This document shows, in pieces, positions 44,176 to 57,542 of a DNA stretch of 64,000 nt. The stretch spans positions 2,503,067 through 2,567,066 of the forward strand of contig SCFE01000015.1 in NCBI GenBank assembly GCA_004352715.1. The letters are read 5' to 3'. This stretch comes from Hofstenia miamia. Lineage: Eukaryota; Xenacoelomorpha; Acoela. A model generated the notes under the pieces. That model saw only the letters and a program-made list of their open reading frames with translations, made no database searches and was not told the DNA's origin. The first letter of the stretch is position 1; the number at the start of each line of letters is the position of its first letter. The position numbers and the translations under genes are program-made.

Positions 44176-46328
44176 CTAAAGTAACAATGAATGAGTGTTT
44201 TAATAAAAATAGCAAGGCACTTCTGAAATTTAAAAGTTTCCTAAGAATCACTGATGCCCAATTTATGTTGATTCAAATTTTGATTAATAGAAGTGTCTCT
44301 TGTTTAAATCATCTCTTTGGATTTATATGTAAATACACACAAAAAATATGTTATAAATTATGTAAAAAAGTTTTTGAAATATGTAAGAAAATTTGTAAAT
44401 ATTGAATTTCAGGTGGACAAATTTTTTGCAAACCAGCATCCACTTATTATTGTAATTTATTGTATAAAATTATTGCGTGTTTTTGAGATTTTTTACACTT
44501 CGTCTTTGCCTCTGGCGTTCAAATTTAGTGCATTATGAAAAAATCTTTCTACTTCTACACTTACTAAGACAACAAGCTTGGACTTAAAATCATCACTTGG
44601 ATGCCTTCCACCAGAAAGCTACTTCTCTCTAGAACTACTGATGCATTGCGCCAACGACACTATTAAAATTTGTTGATCTGCAACTGCTTAGCAGCATGCT
44701 GGGCACATTTGGCGCAAAGTGATCCATTGCATCCCACCTATATTGTTATAATTTTGGTATTTTTGATAACCTTCAGGTGGCTTAATGAATAAAACATCAT
44801 GAAAAGCAGAGTATGGAAAATGATTTCTGATTAAGGTCTCAAATACTTAATTGTGTGTTTAGCTAACATCGTCCCAAATCTGTAGGCAAACTTTCAAAAA
44901 GTCCACGTTCTTCATCGACGTAAAAAGTCGATTTTATTTTAAAAACCAAACGATTTTAGTAATTTTGAAAAACACATTAATTTGTGTATATGGCAATTTT
45001 GAGGAATTTGGTGATGTTATTTCATCTGTATTCTTGATATCTAATATCTTGGTTACATCCCCTCATTCACCACCCACCTTAAAACCATGTCTCTGCACAT
45101 CCCCGGCGCTAGCTGGATTACATTTCTAGTCTTCTTTAATTTAATTTGGATATAATTGGTTTCACGTGGCGACTACTAAAATACCGACATTTTGGCATAC
45201 TGACTATTAATTTTGTTTTTTTAATGAAAATGCAATTTAGTTTACAATATTTCTTAAAGAATTTAGTCGAAACGACTAATAATCTAAGTTCCACGCACTA
45301 TATTCCAAATTCAATCCCATAATGTGTTGCACATGGACTAAACAGGAAATACCTTAGAATATGCTCTAAATGGTTATAAATACAGTGATGTTGATATCCC
45401 AAAAACTCTTTATATTAGCCTGAAGTTATCATTGGTACAAATTCTGACGAGAAGTTTAAGTGCAACTGCTAATTGGAAATTTGACGATATTATCATTTAC
45501 AGAAAAAGTTTCATCTAAGAATACTTACATTTAAGGTGGTTTAAGATCCTCACCCAAAAAGTCATCGCCTTTTTTCTAAATAATATCAGTTAGACGTTTA
45601 TATAGTTTCAATCAACGTTTCATTGAATTTCTAGAGCACGTGGAAACAGAATAAACACATTGAAATCAATTATCTCTAGAAATTTAATATACATACTGTT
45701 TGGTTTCACTAAATGTTGTTAGACTTTGAGTATTTTCTGAGCCGAATGTATTAACATTTGCTTGTTTTCTTAGTATTTAAAAATTTTTAGATTCGACATT
45801 TAAAGAGGTAGTTTTTGAATTGTAGCTTAATGCTGCGTGTACATTAATTACTCTAACCAGCTCCTTGATAGACATACATTAGCAAAAGTATAGGCATTAA
45901 TGATCATTTTAAAGAAAACACGCTCTTCTGTAAAACAAAAGTGGTTGTCATTAGTAAATTTCCACTTTTATATTACAGACTTCTACAATTTTGCTTTAAC
46001 GCATAAGTGAATTTCTCTTCTTCTAAGACTAATTTCTTGAAATCCAGTGTTAATTGTCTTAAAATGCAAAGATTTTTGATGTGTAAATTACCTACTTCAA
46101 TTCTATATGAAAATGCTTTCTTGATAGGGTCCACGAAAATTCTTAAAATTATCGGAAAATTGATATTTGCTTGAGTTGTCTTTATAGTTATTTATGTAAA
46201 CTATAGTAAAACTATAGTACAATATCTTCTGCAAGATAACGTTCAGGTCATAATATTATGTAAACTAGATACCCCTAAATAGAAAGTATCAGCACTAGCA
46301 ACAAGTTACAGTCAATTTGGGTTCTATA
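44176..46328. other. Intron of the esterase-like gene (part 1)
   Basis: If the three-exon model is right, this is part of an 11.7-kb intron (44172-55886). No other exon is recognised on either strand. A pair of TTGCGCCAA/TTGGCGCAA inverted words about 80 bp apart lies near 44650-44720. Confidence 0.45.
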
Positions 46329-46750
46329 CAGTGTTGGGAAAAAATCCGATTTAAATTAAAAAATCAAAAAAATCGGATTTTTTGATTTAAATCGGATTTA
46401 TTGATTTAAATCGGATTTTTTTACCTAAATTTCAATTTTACCCAGACAATCTTCCAAGGTAGCAAATATTAGAAATCCTTTTGATACTACTATTTATGAA
46501 ATACGATAATTTCATCAATTTGAAATAAACTGAAGATAAAAAACATGCAAAACAACATTTCAGGGCTGACCAATTCATTCCAATATCAGGGCAATGACTT
46601 CAAAACAATGTGAATACACTACTTGCATCTCTTTTAGTGTACTTGATTTAAATCAATAATTTAACTAATAATGTGCTTTGATTTAAATCATGATTTAAAT
46701 CCGATTTAAATCAATGATTTAAATCAAGTGATTTAAATCGACCAACACTG
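46329..46750. mobile_element. hAT MITE (422 bp) built of GATTTAAATC palindromes, perfect 8-bp target duplication
   Basis: Ends CAGTGTTGG... and ...CCAACACTG are perfect 9-bp inverted repeats. Both flanks are GTTCTATA (46321-46328 and 46751-46758), a perfect 8-bp target duplication. Subterminal arrays of ATTTAAATC/GATTTAAAT words fill both ends. There is no coding capacity. Elements of this look are common in animal genomes. Confidence 0.92.
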
Positions 46751-46759
46751 GTTCTATAG

Positions 46760-48297
46760 TTGTAAGCAAGCATCTTTTTTAAAATTTAATTGGTCCAACT
46801 CATGTAGGCCTATTGTAAATGATGGGGCTTTACATTGTTTTGTTTTGAGTGATGCAATTTGCAATAATATATTCTGCTGCGTTTCTACCTACGTTCCTCA
46901 TCAAAAACCAAATTTTCCCAACGGAATTAATGCTAGAAGATGGTGACATGACTGTTGTCTTTGCCAGTAATTGGCAAATTGATGTGAAAACTTTTGGGTT
47001 GAATGAGTAGGTTCGATTCATTTGATTCATTTGATACATAGAATCCTGAATAGATATCGCCAAATTTTTTCTTGGAAATAGCGCTATGTGTTTGTCGATG
47101 TTTCGCCGGTGCTTAGTGCTGGTTGTTGGAAAAGTTTCAATACAATTTCATTAACTTTCGAAATTCTCTTTTTTTAGTAATTTCTGTAGTTGCATAATAT
47201 GATTACAGATTTGCTTTTTGATATTTATGTAATTGTTCAAGTATATTAATGTATTTATCAAAAAACTAAATGTTTGTATGCAAGCTATCTGCTAAAGTTC
47301 CATAAATAATAAATTTGAAGTCAATCAAACAGTCCTTTTATCCAAAGTGGATTACCAAAATTATAGAAAAATTTCAAACAATGAAAATGATGTCCATAAA
47401 ACAATGAGTTTCCAATCCATCTAAACTACGTTTGTAAGGAGCGAATTAGCTCTACAAATTAACTTGTCAACTTGTTATACATACTTATGATATTTAATTT
47501 CAATTTTATAATCTAAGTTTTATTGAGAATATGCCAAAATAACACGAGCTGGAAACAATTCATTAATTATGAAAGAAGGCAAAAAACGAATAAATTACAT
47601 AGGAAAAGTTTTAGAATTTATTGCCTTTTGTTAAGATTTTAATTTTCAACGTCATCTAACTAAAAAAACATGAAGTCCCCAGGTAGGATTTCTAGTTTGT
47701 AAAACAATTTGCTAAACTATTAATAAATTGTTTTTCATAATTATGTATGGTGCCAAACACATGTTGGGTCCAGTCATTAATTCTAGGATCGAAATATTAT
47801 GGTTGAAAACAGGGCCGAAGTAAGGCTGAAAATATGACATATTTACAACTCTAAGGCAAATTTGTTTCAAATATTGTCAAGTCAACAATGCTTTTAAAAA
47901 TCGATCAGAATTTAGTACGCCATAGATGAAAAATAAAGCTGGGGAAAGAAAACACAAGTGTTTCGAATTTTGGAATTGACCAATATAAACGTACTTTTTA
48001 TTGCAAAACTGAAAGTTACCGATAACATGAAAAACACAGAAATAATAGCTCTATAATTATGATTTCAACTTAAAGGAAAGCACTTTAGTAATGTACATCC
48101 TCTTAACATAAAAACTTAATAGGCATGCATTAGCAATATCATGGGTACAATTTCCTATCAATTTTGGGAACATTATTCAAAACATTTTAAAGAATTATGT
48201 TCATGTAATCTTCACTTCACTACTATAGTTAGAAATATATATATATATATATATATTTTGCACATCAAACTATATATATATTTTATATAAATAAATA

Positions 48298-48328
<31 letters not shown>

Positions 48329-51300
48329 GTTTGATATGCAAAATTCCATTGAATTGAATTTTATATTATTCCAAAAAATATATATTCAATGTTTAAATTG
48401 AACGATTTATTACGAAAGGTTAAGCTTAACTTAAAGTTCACACTCAGTCTAAACTTAATGGGGTTCTATATTTATCAAGCTACAATAACTGAGAACAAAT
48501 TTAGAAATTTGTAAACACTAAATTAATCACGATGCATTTAAATGAAAATGCAATTGAAAAATGCTTAGACATTTATGTAATTAATAGTAAAGGAAATTAA
48601 TTGGAAATTAATTAAAGAATAATTAGACATATATTTAATTATGAGAAAATAATAATTGAAACAATAATAGGAAATCATTTGCTTCTATTTATTGAGAGTT
48701 GTTCTTGTACAAGAAAATACCACTGAAGTAGATCTTACCCAATAGACACATATTTGTATTGAATTGCTAACGTAAATACTAATTCGAAAATAGAATTATG
48801 CTAAAATACATGTATTTCACTCCATTATGTGATTTTTAGCAACGTATTTGTAGTACGGTTTTTCAATAAAACTTGAGATATATATTATATATAAATATAT
48901 ATATGTATATGGCGCTAGGTAATTGGACGGTGTGTATATCAAGCACTAAATAAAAAGGGCATATTTAGTCCAATTTTTAATTTCATATACAGAAAAAAAA
49001 TTCGCTTTGATTCATTATAAAATTTTGGAATAGGAACATATTTTATCAAAGTTATTTCATTGTGCACCTTAAAATCTTGCAGTTGTCTTAACCATTGACA
49101 ATGAGTAATGTCAAATTTATAGTATGTTTCATACAATCTAATTTTAAAAGAATATTGAAATTAATTGAAATAAAATTTACCATCAAATAGTAATTCGACT
49201 TCACCACAATCTGAAATAAAGTGAGGGACTGAGAAGTTTTCAAAAGTTTTGTTTATTATTTAATTTTACAGTGCATAATATTAATAATGAATACGGAGAT
49301 TCACAAAACGTGTTAGTTCTAATTCAAATAGCAGAAGATATAATACTCTAGAATATGTCAGTAATTAGCAACAACCGTTATTGATCCAAAATTATTGATT
49401 AACTCAATAAGAGATAACTATATTTTTGAGGTTTTTCCTTTGATTATAAATGCTTATGAAAAAACTTTCAAATGAAAAACGTTATTTGTGCCTTATGTGT
49501 GAACAACACACATTACTATTGAAAAAATTAGGAAGAATAACTCAAGTTGCTGCAGCTTTGATTTTAAGATATTAGACATGAATTACAGATAGACGCTAAA
49601 GAGGGCTATCAAAGTTATAATTCAATACATAGCGTTTTCAATTTTGTATTATATAAACTATAATGCTTTCTATTCAAATGAAAATCCTAAAATTCAGTTT
49701 TCAGGTTTTTCAGTAAAACAGCAAATTAAATCAGTTGGTACGGAAAAATGGTTTTTTAAAAATAAATAATATACAATGCAAGAAAAAATGAAATTATGAG
49801 GATTGAAAAGAGTTTTCAGAGTTTACTCAGTGATGCAAACACATCGCCCACTCAGTTTGTCACTAATTATTCATTTCTGTTTCCTGTTCTTTAGACATCC
49901 TTAGGCAAAAAATAACAACATCGGATGACCTTTATTTTTTATAAAACTGATCTGTCGTAACAGAATACTACCAAATCCTTTGATGTCTTCTTTTGCAATT
50001 CTGCTGCAAGAAATTGCCATAAAATTATTAATAATTTTTCTCTAGCATAAAATTTCATTAATTTTCATTGTAAACATTTCCTCAACAATATGTTTAGTCA
50101 ATAAAGTTTTTATATGATTTTGCCAAAAAAAGCTTGAAGTTGCTTATAAAATGAAAAATTCATTGGCTAAAAATATACAAAAGATAAGAAAAAAGCATGC
50201 AGAAGAGTTCAAATTTAAACGTAATTTTCTGCAAGCCTATTAGGAAGTTTGGGAGTCGTGTGATTTGGATACATTTATGGATGTCCCAATTGACGTACAT
50301 GAAAATAAATCTTTTTTTCAAAGGAAAATACGATTTCCAAAAAACTAAAAAATTTCCAATTTTTGCAAAAAATTTCCAATTGCTTTCCTATTATTAGAAT
50401 CCAGATGTTAAGACTATTACAGCTACGACAGCATCAACTATTTGTGTTCCTTAAATAAGCCAGCCGTCTAGACGTACCATGCGCAAAATCAGAGGTCGTC
50501 GAGTTTAAATTTCATTTATGGATACCATTACAAATGGTAAAATTAAGCCTTGATGACATAGAGCTAGGAAATACAATACTGCATTCGTTTAAACGTTAAG
50601 TTGCGCAAAGTTTCAAAAACCTACTTAATTTAAAATCAACCCAATGACTAAATTGTTAGAATTGAATGAAATTTTTGAGTGAAAAAAAGTCAAATTTGAA
50701 AAGAACTTGCTTTTGTCCTTCCTTATAATTGAGTAGTCATTTGATACCAGTTATACAATTGTTACAAAACTGATTGAAAACATAAAACAAATATAGGATT
50801 AATAGGTCACAATTGGTGTATGGGAACTGTCTCATTCAATATTTATGAGAAATTACTTTAGAAAAACTAAATTTATGATGACGTATCTAGGATAATGAAT
50901 AATTAAAAATGTTTGAAATTTACGAGCACTATTTATAAATAGCACCTGAAATGTCTTGTCAGTGAAATATTAGAAGTTCTAAATTGATGCCGAATAAAAC
51001 GTCAAAACTCGGGTGTATGCTTAATGATTTAATATTCAAATATTTTTTGACGTTAATTCCAATTTTGATTGGTCAGACATAGAAACCTAAAAAAGAATAG
51101 CTTTGATTACAAGAGACTTTCTTTAATGTATAAGAGAACAACTAATTTCAAGAATTATTTCTTCCTCTTAACTAATTCAAAACTAGATCTTAAACTGGCG
51201 TAGATGTAAATATAGGATATACACTTCTTTTATGTTGCTCTAAGACCACCTAAATATTATTAACATTGAAAAAGTACATACTTGTTTTTTAATAAATTAA

Positions 51301-54114
51301 GTTCATATAAAAAAGAAATCCAATATTTTAGTTTTTCGAAATATTTTTTCATTTGAAAATAATTCTTGTTTTCTAGAGAAAAAATGTCTCATTTTGTAAA
51401 AGGAATGTTAATTTATAATTTTAATGAAAAATTGAATTAGATATATAAATAAAATAATAGTATATAGGGAAAATGTATGCAAAATTACACCACTGAATTT
51501 CTGAATTTTCAATATTGACTTAGCATAAACATTTTTTTATTTTCATTATTAAACATTTTCTACAACTACTTTAAGGATCACAGCTTAATGGTGTTTCACA
51601 GGAACTAAAATTATTTGCTTATGGCTAAGATAATATACAAAAGTTTAAGTGGAATTATGTGCATGTACATGTTACAAGAAATTGTGAACTTGAGATTTAC
51701 AGAGCACAAGAAAAATCTTGTTGTATCACAAGAAGCAAAGAGACTGTCTTTGTGTCATTTCCATCAATGAGAAATGTTCTAAAGACATTAAACTCCTATG
51801 CTGTATATTAAGCTAGAATTTATTATCTTGATTCTAAGATGTAATTTAGAAAGTATTATTTTAAGTATTATTTCTTTGATTGCAAACAAAAATGTTTTAA
51901 GTATAAAAAATTTATGTTTTTAAAAACCAAAATTTTTTGTGAACTTACATTAGCAATATTGAACGAAAACGGCTCAAAACTTAATAAATGATCCCTTTGG
52001 ATCTCAATTTGAAAGTTATATTTATGACAAAACCAGCTCTAAATACAATAAAAAACACCGAAGCCCATGCAATTGCAAAAATAATATAAGTCTTGTATTT
52101 AAACCAAAAGTCAGTTGTCAATTATTATTTGTAGCTTAGATGATATTAAAGGTTATAAAGGAAAGTCTTTCAAGTTAAAATTTCATGATTAGGGTAACTA
52201 ATGAAAGTAATTTAGCAGTGGATTGACACATATTTATTGCCAGATAAGCATGTAATCTAATGTCGACATTCGCACTTTGCCAATCATGAGTACGTCAAGG
52301 AAACATATCAAATATCCATATTCAGATGTTAGCAAAATATGACTTCAGCTATCTGCAAAAACATGTAACCAAAGTAATATTAATATATATTGGCTTCAAC
52401 TATCAATAGAACGTGTATTAATTCGTGCTTGTGATAATCTTTAATAAATAATTTCAATTGTCATTTATTCTGCAATTGATTTAAAAAGTATTTAGCAATT
52501 GTAATTTAAATGTAAATAAACTAAAAATAATCATTGGCAGAAATTTTAATTTTCTAGATTAAATTGTCATTTTGTAGATTAGGACATGACATATTTTTGG
52601 AGGTTTAGATATAGATCTATAGGCACAAATCTCAATGAAGCAAAATTTATTTTTAGTGGAGATAAATTAAGTATATTTTAAAGGCTGATTAGATATACTA
52701 AGATGAAATACGCCTTTTTTGCTTCAATTTTTTTCAGTTGAAAGTTATACATTATTCTTGCTAAAAAAGTGCTTAGTATAAAGTAATTTTAATGTAAATA
52801 TTAAAATTTGATAAGTAAATTAGCATACAAATGAAATAAAATCTTTAGATTTCTCTAACAGTAATATTTCTAAGCGGTCTGAAAGATCAAATGAGCATCG
52901 TAAAACGTTTTAAAGCTTTTGCAAACCTATATAAATTTCTCTGAAAATTACTCTTAGTAAATATGATAATTATTAAAAGTGGGTGATCTTGCTTACGTTC
53001 ACTGCACTTATTCAAGCAAAAATCATTCTTGATAACGCTAAAAAGTCAAAAACGGGCTCTCCAGGTATATTTTTAATAAATGTTTCAAAAGTATTCAAAC
53101 GCGATGAACGAAAAATCTTTTAAAGAGATGAGAATTATTTCAGTCTGAAAGGATGCTGCATCTGAATTGTGAAATGAATCCAAAAGTTTATCGAAAGGAA
53201 AGATTGAAATGGATCAAAATTCAAAAAGATTGACTCAAGCAAAAGCAATTTAATTCACTCCCATTTAAATGTGCAAACAATAATAATGCAATTTTTCTTC
53301 AAATTCAGTGAAATTATAAATACTGTATAATGTGTGCTTGCAAAATTTTTCTACCCATAAAGAAACAATTTGATTTCGTTATTGATACTTTATATTTACC
53401 TGAATATTAAGTATGAAAATAATTTAAAATTGTTATAAAAAATCAAAATTTTTAATGAAAAAATATTTATTCTTTTCAAGCACATTAGGCTGAGCAATAT
53501 ACATCTTAGTACACGCTTTCTACATTACGTTCACCAAGAAATGTGTCCATGCCTACTAATTACCAAATTTCCTAATAGGTTTTTAGTATTTAAGGCCGTT
53601 CCCGTAATGAAAATATTGATACAACTAATGATGCTATCGCATTATAATGTTAGTCAGAATTGATCGCTGGATGCAATCACACATTTTATCATCATGAAAA
53701 AATATATTTTGGAATGCTCAGTTATTGAAATTCTTTTCAAACTTACATCAGCCCAAAGTGGGAGAGACTTCCAAAACGCTCCTTCTTTGAAAACAGACAA
53801 AATTAATTCACTGGGTGTTTTGCATCAGCCAAGAATACAGGGAGTTTAAGTTAAAATGGAATGTATTTTATAATTATATAATGCTCGATAATATAATTAT
53901 GTCTAATTTTATATATGTATATCATAACAGTTTCAGATCTCGGCCATATATTCAAAAAAGCGAGTTTAGTAAAAAAAAGTACTGTATGTATCTTTTAAGC
54001 AGTCAGAATTTGAAAGGCAAGTTTAATTATTTCATGTGTTTTGACATCGTTAATTGATATTATTAAAGAAATAATTGAAATTAGTTTTCTTCCATGTATA
54101 GTAACAAAATGTAG
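46760..54114. other. Intron of the esterase-like gene (part 2), very AT-rich
   Basis: No exon recognised on either strand. Contents seen: (TA)n inverted structure at 48234-48343, and interspersed-repeat members at about 50180-50290 and 53520-53600. Open frames at 46830-47063, 48939-49136, 50197-50397 and 53815-54057 have no recognisable features. Confidence 0.45.
48234..48343. repeat. Two (TA)n tracts within a long inverted repeat
   Basis: (TA)n at 48234-48257 and 48306-48329. TTTTGCACATCAAACTATA at 48256 is matched inversely by TATAGTTTGATATGCAAAA ending at 48343, giving arms of about 29 bp or more with one mismatch before the TA part slips. Confidence 0.85.
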
Positions 54115-54215
54115 TATAATGCAAAAAAATATAACATAATAATATAAAAAATATAGCATAATAATATAAAAAAATATAGTATAACAATATAAAAAATATA
54201 GCTTAATAATATATT
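54115..54215. repeat. AT-rich minisatellite, about 4 copies of 22-24 bp
   Basis: Units of the form AAAAATATAGCATAATAATAT with small changes (ATAACATAATAA, ATAGCATAATAA, ATAGTATAACAA, ATAGCTTAATAA). Confidence 0.8.
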
Positions 54216-54821
54216 GCATTACATATGATTATATAATTTGTAATTGGCCAAATTAGTCTTCAATTAGAACATTAAAGGTGCTTCCACCCAATAAAATCTT
54301 TTTTTCTATTTCCTTTCTTAAGCAATCTCATTTAGCACTATCTTGAAACCAATCACTCAAAATTTCAAAAATCATGGAAGAAATAAGAAATTTGAATTCT
54401 ATCTATTTTAGATAAAATTTCTAAACGTAATATTTTAAAATAAATTTGCAAGCGCCAATAGTTTTTTCTGTGTTCATTGAAGACATATTGTTTATTATTG
54501 TTTATTAGAATCCAGCTTTATGAATTAATTATTTTATGCTAAAAAATTTATTTTTTAATCAATTTGAACAAATTTTCTGGACTAGAAACCAACATTTTTG
54601 TGTTGTTATAAGAACAGAGTACAGTCGAACCTCTCCATATCTAAGTTCAAACTAATAAAGTAACTATGGGATGTGCCATAAAATGGGTATTTAAACATCA
54701 GGGACGTTAGGACATACAAACAATAGAGTAAAAAAACCGTAGAGAAGATCACTGTTTCATATTGCAAGCGTTTAATTACTAAAGATAATTTAAAAAAATA
54801 TTAGCAATTTATTCAATGTAA

Positions 54822-54825
<4 letters not shown>

Positions 54826-54850
<25 letters not shown>
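54826..54850. repeat. (TA)n microsatellite
   Basis: Alternating TA run. Confidence 0.95.
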
Positions 54851-54853
<3 letters not shown>

Positions 54854-55200
54854 AGTTGAGATATGCTTAAAAAACAAAGCTAAAATCGCAGAGACGAAGA
54901 TTTCCTGACATCGCATGCAAAAATTTATTCACAATAAGCAATAAGGATAAGATATTGGAGGAAAGTAAAAAAAAACAACATCATGATGCAGACAATGACA
55001 CGAACCATGTTTGTCAGGCATATTTAAAACTTCCCTATTTATGCAATCAAGTTAAAAGTTTAAAGAAAGAATCAAAACATTGAACACCAAATTAAAATTC
55101 ACTGAAATTTTCCAATACTAACATCATATTCAAAAGAGAACATCTCCTATATCGAAGATCTCATCCCTAAGAAATTTGTTTCTGCTGTATTTTATCAATG

Positions 55201-55219
55201 NATATATATATATATATAA
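55201..55219. repeat. Single N followed by (TA)n
   Basis: An N at 55201 directly abuts a TA tract, probably a contig join or a base-call failure in the microsatellite. Confidence 0.85.
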
Positions 55220-55886
55220 AATGAGGCGCCATTTTATAAAACTTTTTGAGAGGTAAATTGTTTCACGGGACTAATAAATTAACTTAACTATGGAGAGAAA
55301 TTATAAATATAGATAGGTTTTTTTAAAGATTTTGAAAATAATTTTAACGGGATCGTAAACTTTAGTTAACTATGAAGAGAGATTAACATTAGAGAGGTGA
55401 ACTTTAAAGAGGTTCAGCTGTATTAATAATTAAAAACGAAAATGTTTATTTATCTATTAAAATATTTATAGAAATAGTAATAGTAATAATTATAATTGTT
55501 ATGATACTAATAATTTTTTAATGAAAAAATTTTAGGAAACCTAAATTGCGTATAAATACAATACATATTTGGAACACATGTTGTTCTTTGTTTGGTGAAA
55601 ATTAACATCATAGGGAACGGAATTTTGCCCATTAAATGTCTAAAAGATTTAAGTAAATCATTTTGCATTTTTCGAGAACAAAGACATGTGAAAAGAGAAA
55701 TTGACAAACGCATTTCTACTGGGAGATGGTTTTTATGTGCAAAGTGGCACATTTAATGAGGTTTTAAATTATTTATCAAAGCGAAGCAAATATAGGTAAT
55801 TGGCTTTTGACAATGCTTCATTTTAAAAAACAGTTTTAATTATTCAGTTAAGTTTATAGTAACACACAAAACAAAAAAAGACTCAC

Positions 55887-55991
55887 CGAAATTGTTGTCG
55901 AATGGAAAAGATTGGGTCATTAGCGAAAACAGCAAATTTTTTACTTGTGCTGGTGTAATGGTCCCATTTTTTCATTGAATTTGAGGGATTA
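55887..55991 (-). CDS. Cholinesterase-like transmembrane protein, internal exon
   Basis: 105 nt between an acceptor (ctgatttag, AG at 55993-55992) and a strong donor CG/gtgagt (GT at 55886-55885). In the phase set by the upstream exon (AG/T as Ser) it reads NPSNSMKKWDHYTSTSKKF then AVFANDPIFSIRQQF. This is the segment 'G(N)PN...W.xY....xxLxF......xxR..F' that follows the 'xxWxNFAKxG' helix in carboxylesterase/cholinesterase domains. Both splice phases agree with the flanking exons, which is strong support for the model. The exon is too small to be found as a long open frame. The next exon lies 11.7 kb away at 44171. Seen: splice sites, phase and W-x-x-Y. Inferred: membership in the esterase gene. 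Confidence 0.8.
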
Positions 55992-57046
55992 CTAAATCAG
56001 TTAATGTTAAAACTTTGGAACTAAAGCATTTACCACAATTATAGAATCTCGTTTATAATAATATGAACTTTTTCAATAATACTTTGATTAAAATTTCCAG
56101 ATACAGGTTGTTTAATTGCGTAAGAGTGATTTTTTTGATCTTGTAATTTTCCCAAATTTAGAGGTCGTGCAGAGGCAAATACTCCTTGAAAAATAAGCTG
56201 CATGCGGTACAAGTAAAAAATTATTTTGACTAATACAAATTATTTTATCAAACATTTTTCGCACAACCTCCATATTCGAGTATATGTTTTGAAGAATTAA
56301 GAAATTGAATCAATGTCAACTAATTAAATAGAACTAATGTCGATGCAAGAAAATTTCAACTTAAAACTAGCATTACCTAAAGAAAATTACCTGTTGTCGA
56401 TGTAAATAAATAATAATAAATTTGAATTATATCAATTTAATTTTAAGAACTTAAAATGATAGATAGAAAGTTTGACAACGAATTTCCTATATTGGTCAAA
56501 GTTTCTGAGCTTACAGCAGCATTCAAGAGCAGAACCAATCTTTAATACTATTTGAAAGACGAAACATTAATCACATTTCAAAGTCACTGGTTGTAAACTA
56601 CAAGAAACGCATATTATTCTACGTTTCTTGGACAAATTGTATATTGTATCAAATATTCGGGTAGGATCGACTTCGGTTACAAAAATTAGATTGATTATTA
56701 AAAACATACTGATCTAAATCACAGCTTGATTTGAGAAAAATCGAAGACATTAAGTAATACCAATGATTTGCTGTTTCCCCGTCAGAAAATGATGGATGTT
56801 AATGATAATTTGATTGAAGAAAGATCCACAACGTCAAATCAAATTCAACGTTTCGGGTCGGGTTTGGGTAATACTTATTACGATAGGGGCTGATTCGGGT
56901 CCATATTTACCTGATATTATCACTCTCTAGAATACATTAGACTAAGTACAATTCGATGTGGGATAAAAAATAGGGTTAATCATTTTGACTTAGCCTGTGA
57001 ATGAAAATTTGGTTTGAACAAATTAATAAAAATCGCCATTAATTAC

Positions 57047-57542
57047 CTGTTTTTGATGAAATTGATGATCATTGAGCAAAAGGCTTGTGATAACATTATA
57101 TCACTATTGTTCCACAAAACAAAGCTCTCGTAGGGAGCTGCGAATAGAAAAGCCAGCGCAGCTCCTTGGGTTGCATGAAGGATAGACGTTTTGCTGACAT
57201 TGTAGTCGATGATTGACTCCTTCTCAAACGAAAAAAAGAAGCTTTTCTGAAAAGAAATATGAGAGAGTCTGTCTAAAAATTCGATTGAAGGCACTGTGAC
57301 TTTAGTATCCAGAATTAGCTGTGCTAGCATTTTGAAGTTTTCAGAATAGCTGTCGGCATTTTCTGGTGGAGAATAAGCATTGATTACTATATCGCAACTA
57401 CCAAATTTGAGGTTGTGCTTTTGACAGTAGAGCTTGTTTACTAAATAGCTTAGATTCTGAGAAGTAAAGGTGTTAAGTGAGCCATTGGTAATGTATAACC
57501 CCATATCCAATGCTTCTAGAGACCCACTACCTTTTTCAATTC
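57047..57542 (-). CDS. Cholinesterase-like transmembrane protein, esterase-domain exon (catalytic residues replaced)
   Basis: Open over 165 codons from an acceptor (tgcctgtttag at 57544-57543; another is possible at 57555-57554) to a donor AAAACAG/gtaatt (GT at 57046-57045). It matches the second half of a carboxylesterase domain. GIEKGSGSLEA aligns with 'GxNxDEGSxF', the catalytic Glu becoming Ser. DTKVTVPSIEFLDRLS aligns with the 'DxxxxxPxxxxA' helix. SFFFSFEK is the 'YxYxFxH' strand. HATQGAALAFLFAAP aligns with 'GAxHGAELPFVFGAP', the catalytic His becoming Gln. NNSDIMLSQAFCSMIINFIKN is the 'xxxDxxLSxxMxxxWxNFAK' helix. Several N-x-S/T sequons (NGS, NLS, NVS, NNS) suggest a glycosylated ectodomain. 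The N-terminal half with the GxSxG elbow is not in the window. It is probably a non-catalytic adhesion-type member like neuroligin, gliotactin or neurotactin. Confidence 0.8.

Noticed and set aside
46830-47063. 77-codon minus-strand frame in the large intron
   Set aside because: No recognised motif, no convincing splice pair, and it is not in a phase required by the flanking exons.
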